Source of the DNA: Trinickia fusca
Lineage (GTDB): Bacteria; Pseudomonadota; Gammaproteobacteria; Burkholderiales; Burkholderiaceae
Assembly: GCF_003628145.1 (NCBI RefSeq)
Contig: NZ_RBZV01000001.1
Span: 570,299-634,298 of the forward strand
Length of the DNA: 64,000 nucleotides
Direction of reading: 5' to 3'
Part shown: positions 57,592 through 64,000 of the stretch, piece by piece
How positions within the stretch are numbered: the stretch's first letter is position 1
Layout: each line of letters begins with the position of its first letter
The notes under the pieces: model-generated
Told to the model about the DNA's origin: nothing
Seen by the model: the letters and a program-made list of their open reading frames with translations, nothing else
The model's database searches: none
Position numbers and translations under genes: made by a program

Positions 57592-58752
57592 ATGTCGACC
57601 TGGCTGCTTCCCGAGAATATCGCCGACGTGCTGCCGTCGGAGGCGCGCAAGATCGAGGAGCTGCGACGCGCGCTGCTCGATCGTTTTCGCACGTATGGCT
57701 ATGAGATGGTGATGCCGCCGCTGCTCGAGTATCTCGAATCGCTGCTCACGAGCGGCGGCAGCGACCTCAATCTGCGCACGTTCAAACTCGTCGATCAGCT
57801 TTCGGGCCGCACGCTCGGCTTGCGCGCCGACACGACGCCGCAGGTGGCGCGCATCGACGCGCATCTGTTGAACCGCCAAGGCGTGACGCGCCTTTGCTAT
57901 GCGGGCAACGTGCTGCATACGCGGCCGCGCGGGCTGCACGCCACGCGCGAGCAGATTCAAGTGGGCGCTGAAATCTACGGCCACGCGGGCCTGGAGGCCG
58001 ATCTCGAGATCCAGCAGCTGATGCTCGACGTGCTGCGGCTGGCGGGCTTCGAAAAGGTGCGCCTCGATTTGTGCCATGCGGGCGTGTTGTTGGCGCTGTT
58101 CGAGCGCGACGCGCAAGCGGCGGCGATGGGCGAGCAGCTCTACGAAGTCCTGGCGGGCAAGGACGTCGCCCGGCTCGAAGAGCTCACGCGCAGCTTGAGC
58201 CCCGTGGTGGGTGAGGCGCTGCGCGCGCTGCCGGCGCTGTACGGCGACCGTTCGGTGCTCGACCTCGCGCGCGCGCGGTTGCCGCAGTGGCCCGAGATTA
58301 CGCAGGCACTCGACGATCTGGCGTTTCTGACCGAGCATGTCGAAGGCGCTGAAGTGACGGTGGACCTTGCCGACTTGCGCGGCTACGCTTATCACAGCGG
58401 CGCGATGTTCTCGGCCTACGTCGACGGCGTGCCCAATGCCGTCGCGCGTGGCGGCCGTTACGATCACGTCGGTCAGGCATACGGACGGGCCCGTCCGGCA
58501 ACGGGTTTTTCGCTCGATTTGCGCGAAGTGGCGCGAATCTCGCCGGTCGAAGCGCGCAGTAGCGCGATTCTCGCGCCGTGGAAGCATGACGAGGCGTTGC
58601 GCGCAAGCGTGGCGGCGTTGCGCGATGCGGGTGAGATCGTGATTCAGGCGTTGCCCGGACACGACGCCGCGCTCGACGAATTCGCGTGCGACCGTGTGCT
58701 CGTCGAACGCGACGGTGCCTGGATCGTCGAGGCGGTGCCGACCGGGCGTTGA
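57592..58752 (+). CDS. hisZ: HisZ, ATP phosphoribosyltransferase regulatory subunit
   Basis: 386 residues with AGGA eight bases upstream of the ATG. A histidyl-tRNA-synthetase-like protein without the anticodon domain and without full synthetase motifs; it complexes with short-form HisG and makes the first step of histidine synthesis sensitive to histidine. Seen: [48 protein letters not shown] and the degenerate motif 3 [24 protein letters not shown]. The separate location from the his operon, beside hflKC and purA, is usual for betaproteobacteria. Confidence 0.95.
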   Translation: MSTWLLPENIADVLPSEARKIEELRRALLDRFRTYGYEMVMPPLLEYLESLLTSGGSDLNLRTFKLVDQLSGRTLGLRADTTPQVARIDAHLLNRQGVTRLCYAGNVLHTRPRGLHATREQIQVGAEIYGHAGLEADLEIQQLMLDVLRLAGFEKVRLDLCHAGVLLALFERDAQAAAMGEQLYEVLAGKDVARLEELTRSLSPVVGEALRALPALYGDRSVLDLARARLPQWPEITQALDDLAFLTEHVEGAEVTVDLADLRGYAYHSGAMFSAYVDGVPNAVARGGRYDHVGQAYGRARPATGFSLDLREVARISPVEARSSAILAPWKHDEALRASVAALRDAGEIVIQALPGHDAALDEFACDRVLVERDGAWIVEAVPTGR

Positions 58753-58852
58753 AAGTGTCGGAGCGCGGCCGGCGCATGACCGCCGCGCGCTCGCAATGGG
58801 TCCATGCCGTTGAAGCGAAACGGAAAAATTCGGAAGCTTCGCCGAACATGGG

Positions 58853-58858
58853 TAGAAT
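58853..58858 (+). promoter_or_regulatory. -10 candidate for purA
   Basis: TAGAAT lies 27 bases before the purA ATG, after the hisZ stop codon. A weak TTCGGA is 18 bases upstream. It may give purA a separate start. Confidence 0.35.
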
Positions 58859-58876
58859 ACGTTTTTAACCAGCTAA

Positions 58877-60232
<1,356 letters not shown>

Positions 60233-60236
60233 CGCG

Positions 60237-60827
60237 ATGACGACGAATCTGACGACGATCGCGATGACCGATCCGCGCAACGACGACAAGCACCTCTGGG
60301 TCAGCTGGGACGAGTACCACCGGCTGATCGAGTTGCTCGCGCTCGCCGTGCACGAATCCTGCTGGAAGTTCGACAAGATTCTGTGCCTCGCCCGCGGTGG
60401 CCTGCGCGTTGGCGACCAGCTTTCCCGCATCTATGACCTGCCGCTCGCGATTCTCGCGACGAGCTCGTACCGCGAGGCAGCCGGTACGCAGCAAGGGGAT
60501 CTAGACATCGCGCAGTACATCACGATGACGCGCGGCGAACTGACCGGCAACGTGTTGCTCGTCGACGACCTCGTCGATTCGGGCGTGACGCTTGCGCGCG
60601 TGCAGCAGCATCTGAAAGAGCGCTATCCGGCCATCACGGCCGTGCGCTCAGCCGTGCTTTGGTACAAGGGCTGCTCGAAGGTCAAGCCCGACTACTTCGT
60701 TCAGCACCTGCCGACGAACCCGTGGATTCACCAGCCGTTCGAAGAATGGGATACGGTCCGGCCGCATAACCTCGGCGCCTGGATCAAGCGTGGTATCGCA
60801 CGGTCCGAGGCGTCAAGCGGCACATAA
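60237..60827 (+). CDS. Phosphoribosyltransferase-family protein (purine salvage)
   Basis: 196 residues from the ATG at 60237, four bases after purA. A type I PRTase: PRPP-binding motif VLLVDDLVDSGVTL at about 106-119, with the ILCLARGGLRVGDQLSRI loop upstream. The layout is closest to Gpt/hypoxanthine-guanine type enzymes, and the position after purA supports purine salvage. The base used is not decided by sequence. No membrane segment. Tandem hairpins follow. Confidence 0.88.
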   Translation: MTTNLTTIAMTDPRNDDKHLWVSWDEYHRLIELLALAVHESCWKFDKILCLARGGLRVGDQLSRIYDLPLAILATSSYREAAGTQQGDLDIAQYITMTRGELTGNVLLVDDLVDSGVTLARVQQHLKERYPAITAVRSAVLWYKGCSKVKPDYFVQHLPTNPWIHQPFEEWDTVRPHNLGAWIKRGIARSEASSGT

Positions 60828-60877
60828 GTTGCGAAACGAAACATGACGTGGCGGTATCGCTTGCCACGTCGTCTGTC

Positions 60878-60903
60878 AAGCGGAGTCCTGGACTCCGCTT
60901 TTT
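60878..60903 (+). terminator. Terminator after purA and the PRTase gene
   Basis: AAGCGGAGTC (60878-60887) pairs with GACTCCGCTT (60891-60900) around a CTG loop, continuing into T5. A separate 8-bp stem (GACGTGGC 60845-60852 with GCCACGTC 60863-60870) lies just before it, a tandem arrangement ending the long der-to-PRTase region. Confidence 0.85.
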
Positions 60904-60978
60904 CATATGGGCGCTGCGCTCGGGCACCGCTAGAATAGCGCTCGCTGCCGGCGTATCCGGTACGAATTTCCTTGTTTT

Positions 60979-62871
60979 ATGACAGACAACAATCACGATC
61001 CTTCCCGCTCGCACTCCTTGCCCGCGCTCGCGCTAGCCGCGATCGGCGTCGTGTTCGGCGACATCGGCACGAGCCCACTCTATTCGCTGAAAGAGGCGTT
61101 CAGCCCTGCGCACGGCATCGCGCTGACCGACGCGTCGATCCTCGGCGTCATTTCGCTGCTTTTTTGGGCGATCGTGATCGTCGTCTCGATCAAGTACGTG
61201 CTGTTCGTGATGCGTGCCGACAACAACGGGGAGGGCGGCGTGCTCGCGCTGATGGCGCTGTCGCTGCGCTCGTTCGACATGCGGACACGCACAGCCGGCA
61301 CGTTGATGATGCTCGGCATATTCGGCGCCTGCATGTTTTATGGCGACGCGGTGATCACGCCGGCGATTTCTGTGATCTCGGCCGTCGAGGGGTTGGAGAT
61401 CGCGACGCCGCATCTATCGCATCTGGTGCTGCCGATCACGATCGTCGTCCTCATCGCGCTGTTCTGGATCCAGCGGCATGGCACGTCGCTCGTCGGCAAG
61501 CTGTTCGGTCCGATCATGGTGATCTGGTTCGCCACGCTCGCCGTGCTCGGCGTCATGCATATCCTGCGTGCCCCCGGCATCATTGCGGCGCTCAATCCGT
61601 ATTACGCGTACTCGTTCATGTCGGCGCACATGGTGCAAGCGTATGTCGTGCTCGGCTCGGTGTTCCTCGTGCTGACCGGGGCGGAAGCGCTGTACGCCGA
61701 TATGGGCCACTTCGGCGCCCGGCCGATTCGGCTGGCTTGGTACACACTCGTCATGCCGGCGCTCGTGCTCAACTACTTCGGGCAGGGTGCGCTGCTGATG
61801 CGCAATCCGAAGGCGATCGAAAATCCGTTCTTCCTGCTCGCTCCCGACTGGGCACTGCTGCCGCTCGTCGTGCTGTCGACGGTAGCGACCGTCATCGCAT
61901 CGCAGGCCGTGATCTCGGGCGCCTATTCGCTGACGAGCCAGGCCATTCAGCTCGGTTACGTGCCGCGCATGAAAGTGCTCCATACGTCGGATCTGGCCAT
62001 CGGCCAAATCTACGTACCCGTCGTGAACTGGATGCTGCTGTTCGTGATTCTGTGCATCGTGATCGGCTTCAAGAGCTCCGATAACCTCGCTGCGGCGTAC
62101 GGCATCGCCGTGACGACGACAATGGTCATCACGACCGTGCTGGCCTGCGTCGTGATGGTGAGGGTATGGAACTGGAACAAGACGCTCGTGGCGGTCATCA
62201 TTGCGGCGTTCATGGCCGTCGACGTCGGCTTCTTCGGTGCGAATCTGCTGAAGGTGGCCGAAGGCGGGTGGCTGCCGCTCGGTATCGGTGCGCTGCTGTT
62301 CTTCCTGCTGATGACTTGGCACAAGGGCCGCTTGCTCGTCAAGGAACGTACGGCGGCTGACGGCATTCCGCTCGCGCCGTTCCTGCAGGGCCTGCTTGCG
62401 CATCCGCCGCATCGCGTCTCGGGCACGGCCATCTACCTGACGGGTAGCCACGCGCTCGTACCCGTGAGCCTGCTGCACAACCTCAAGCACAACAAGGTGC
62501 TGCACGAGCGCACGATCTTCCTGACGTTCGTGACGCGCGACATTCCGTATGTGAAGGATGACGAGCGCGTGACCATCAAGGAGGTGGGCGGTGGCCTCTT
62601 CATCGTGAATGCGGCCTACGGCTTCAATGAAACGCCCGACGTGAAGGCCGTTCTGTTCGAAATTAGCCGCATGCACAACATGTCGTTCGAGCTGATGGAT
62701 ACCTCGTTCTTCCTCGCACGTGAAACGGTAGTGCCGACGCAGTTGCCTGGCATGTCCGTGTGGCGCGAGCGCGTATTCGCATGGATGCACCAGAACGCGG
62801 CCAAGCCGACCGACTTCTTCAGTATTCCGGCCAACCGCGTCGTCGAGCTCGGGACGAAGATCGAAATCTGA
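60979..62871 (+). CDS. kup: Kup, low-affinity potassium uptake protein
   Basis: 630 residues, 12 predicted membrane helices and a C-terminal cytoplasmic domain (from about 450). A proton-coupled potassium symporter of the KUP/HAK/KT family. The first-helix signature [19 protein letters not shown] is complete; [18 protein letters not shown] and [17 protein letters not shown] follow. TAGAAT at 60931-60936 is a possible -10, in a 150-base gap. Convergent with tex, sharing a bidirectional terminator. Confidence 0.97.
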   Translation: MTDNNHDPSRSHSLPALALAAIGVVFGDIGTSPLYSLKEAFSPAHGIALTDASILGVISLLFWAIVIVVSIKYVLFVMRADNNGEGGVLALMALSLRSFDMRTRTAGTLMMLGIFGACMFYGDAVITPAISVISAVEGLEIATPHLSHLVLPITIVVLIALFWIQRHGTSLVGKLFGPIMVIWFATLAVLGVMHILRAPGIIAALNPYYAYSFMSAHMVQAYVVLGSVFLVLTGAEALYADMGHFGARPIRLAWYTLVMPALVLNYFGQGALLMRNPKAIENPFFLLAPDWALLPLVVLSTVATVIASQAVISGAYSLTSQAIQLGYVPRMKVLHTSDLAIGQIYVPVVNWMLLFVILCIVIGFKSSDNLAAAYGIAVTTTMVITTVLACVVMVRVWNWNKTLVAVIIAAFMAVDVGFFGANLLKVAEGGWLPLGIGALLFFLLMTWHKGRLLVKERTAADGIPLAPFLQGLLAHPPHRVSGTAIYLTGSHALVPVSLLHNLKHNKVLHERTIFLTFVTRDIPYVKDDERVTIKEVGGGLFIVNAAYGFNETPDVKAVLFEISRMHNMSFELMDTSFFLARETVVPTQLPGMSVWRERVFAWMHQNAAKPTDFFSIPANRVVELGTKIEI

Positions 62872-62919
62872 CCGAACGAGATCTAGGGCGCCATGCGCGC
62901 CTTAGGTTGCGCGCACGAC

Positions 62920-62956
62920 AAAAAGCCCGTGTTCTGTAAGGAACACGGGCTTTTTT
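62920..62956. terminator. Bidirectional terminator between kup and tex
   Basis: AAAAAGCCCGTGTTC and GAACACGGGCTTTTTT form a long perfect stem with a TGTAAG loop and T6, with A5 on the other side, ending both convergent genes. Confidence 0.93.
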
Positions 62957-63001
62957 GCGGCCGCCGCCAGTGGGGCGGCGGCCGAGCATCTACGAACCTG
63001 C

Positions 63002-64000
63002 TTAGCGTTGCTTGAGCTTTGCGAAGGCTGCCGCCATCGCACCCGACGGCTCGGGTTCGCGCGTACGCGGCGCTCCTCGGGCGCCACCGGTACGGCCTGC
63101 GCCTGCGCCGCCGCGCTCTTGCTGACCACCGCGCGAGGCTGGCGTCGCATCGTCATCGAGTCGCATCGTGAGCGCAATGCGCTGGCGCTTGACGTCGACT
63201 TCGAGCACCTTGACCTTCACGACCTGACCCGCCTTGACCACTTCGTGCGGGTCCTTGATGAACTTCGTCGACATGGCCGACACATGCACGAGACCGTCCT
63301 GGTGCACACCGATGTCGACGAACGCGCCAAAGGCCGCCACGTTCGTGACGACGCCTTCGAGCACCATGCCCGGCATCAGGTCGGACACCTTTTCGACCCC
63401 CTCGCGGAACGTCGCAGTCTTGAATTCGGGGCGCGGGTCGCGGCCCGGTTTTTCGAGCTCGAGCAGAATGTCGCGCACGGTGGGCAGGCCGAAACGTTCG
63501 TCGACGAACTCGGCCGGCGACAAGCCCGCGAGCGCTTCGCGGTTGCCGAGCACCTCGCCGACTTGCTTGCTCACCTTGGCGAGAATGCGCTCGACGACAG
63601 GGTAGGCCTCGGGGTGAACGGACGAGCGGTCGAGCGGGTTTTCACCGCCGTTGATGCGCAGAAAGCCGGCGGCTTGCTCGAACGTCTTGTCGCCGAGGCG
63701 GGGCACTTTGCGCAGTTGCTCGCGCGACGGGAACGGGCCGTTCGCATCGCGATAATCGACGATGTTGCGCGCGAGGGTCGAATTGAGCCCCGACACGCGT
63801 GCGAGCAGGGCCGCCGACGCGGTGTTCGCGTCGACGCCGACCGCGTTCACGCAGTCTTCGACGACGGCATCGAGCGAGCGGGCCAGCTCGCGCTGATTCA
63901 CGTCGTGCTGATACTGGCCGACGCCGATCGCCTTCGGCTCGATCTTCACGAGCTCGGCGAGCGGGTCTTGCAGGCGACGTGCGATCGAGACGGCACCACG
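63002..64000 (-). CDS. tex: Tex, transcription accessory RNA-binding protein, N-terminus cut by window edge
   Basis: The frame is open to base 64000; 332 C-terminal residues are seen (of about 780 in the family). Order: end of the YqgF-like region ([26 protein letters not shown]), helix-hairpin-helix domain ([22 protein letters not shown] and [19 protein letters not shown]), an S1 domain ([29 protein letters not shown]), and a Gly/Arg-rich tail of about 50 residues. Tex acts in transcription and RNA fidelity and in toxin expression in some pathogens. Convergent with kup. Confidence 0.95.
   Translation of the reverse strand, partial: RGAVSIARRLQDPLAELVKIEPKAIGVGQYQHDVNQRELARSLDAVVEDCVNAVGVDANTASAALLARVSGLNSTLARNIVDYRDANGPFPSREQLRKVPRLGDKTFEQAAGFLRINGGENPLDRSSVHPEAYPVVERILAKVSKQVGEVLGNREALAGLSPAEFVDERFGLPTVRDILLELEKPGRDPRPEFKTATFREGVEKVSDLMPGMVLEGVVTNVAAFGAFVDIGVHQDGLVHVSAMSTKFIKDPHEVVKAGQVVKVKVLEVDVKRQRIALTMRLDDDATPASRGGQQERGGAGAGRTGGARGAPRTREPEPSGAMAAAFAKLKQR

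Overview
The window comes from a GC-rich member of the Burkholderiaceae, most likely Burkholderia sensu lato (Burkholderia, Paraburkholderia, Trinickia or a relative). This rests on protein character, codon bias and local gene order: surE-pcm-nlpD-rpoS, ffs-dnaX-ybaB-recR, trxA-rho, rodZ-ispG-hisS-yfgM-bamB-der-hfq-hflX-hflK-hflC-(DUF2065)-hisZ-purA, and an arn operon with arnA split in two. The assignment is an inference from content; no 16S gene is present. Almost all of the window is chromosomal core. I saw no insertion sequence, phage gene, CRISPR array, tRNA or rRNA.

Layout. 1-11.3 kb, all minus strand: a partial NlpC/P60 lipoprotein, a PIN-PhoH ATPase, the peroxiredoxin Bcp, and a seven-gene arn operon (transcribed arnT, SMR flippase subunit, arnB, arnC, formyltransferase, decarboxylase, arnD) that makes and attaches 4-amino-4-deoxy-L-arabinose to lipid A, with a small Mth938-like gene upstream. 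11.7-18.0 kb, plus strand: alaA, hom, thrC (amino-acid metabolism), then moeA, moaD, moaE (molybdenum cofactor). 18.0-19.3 kb: a divergent pair, a group III truncated haemoglobin and an NsrR-like Rrf2 regulator, probably a nitric-oxide response. 19.4-22.0 kb: clpB behind a good sigma-32 promoter. 22.1-26.1 kb is the most accessory stretch: a cysteine-free MerR regulator with its own dyad promoter, a carboxymuconolactone-decarboxylase-fold protein, and a convergent pair of a NorM-like MATE transporter with an ArnT-like GT-C glycosyltransferase.

26.3-29.4 kb, minus strand: rpmE2, mtfA, rho, trxA. 29.76-33.5 kb, plus strand: 4.5S SRP RNA (ffs), dnaX, ybaB, recR. 33.5-35.7 kb: a class III CoA-transferase and a convergent quinone oxidoreductase. 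35.9-40.3 kb: surE, pcm, nlpD, rpoS and a DnaQ-fold exonuclease. 40.4-43.5 kb: an EEP-family phosphohydrolase, rlmD and a Bax-inhibitor-1/YccA membrane protein. 43.8-60.8 kb: ndk, rlmN, rodZ, ispG, hisS, yfgM, bamB, der, hfq, hflX, hflK, hflC, a DUF2065 gene, hisZ, purA and a phosphoribosyltransferase. 61.0-64.0 kb: the potassium transporter kup and a convergent, partial tex.

The window does not hold an obvious new defence or biosynthetic system. The points most worth a second look are (a) the ArnT-like transferase coupled to a MATE transporter, about 13 kb from the arn operon, (b) the MerR/CMD module, whose regulator has no cysteine, (c) predicted leaderless starts for dnaX and surE, and (d) a recurring class of strong intergenic hairpins without a U-tract, separate from the canonical terminators that are also present.
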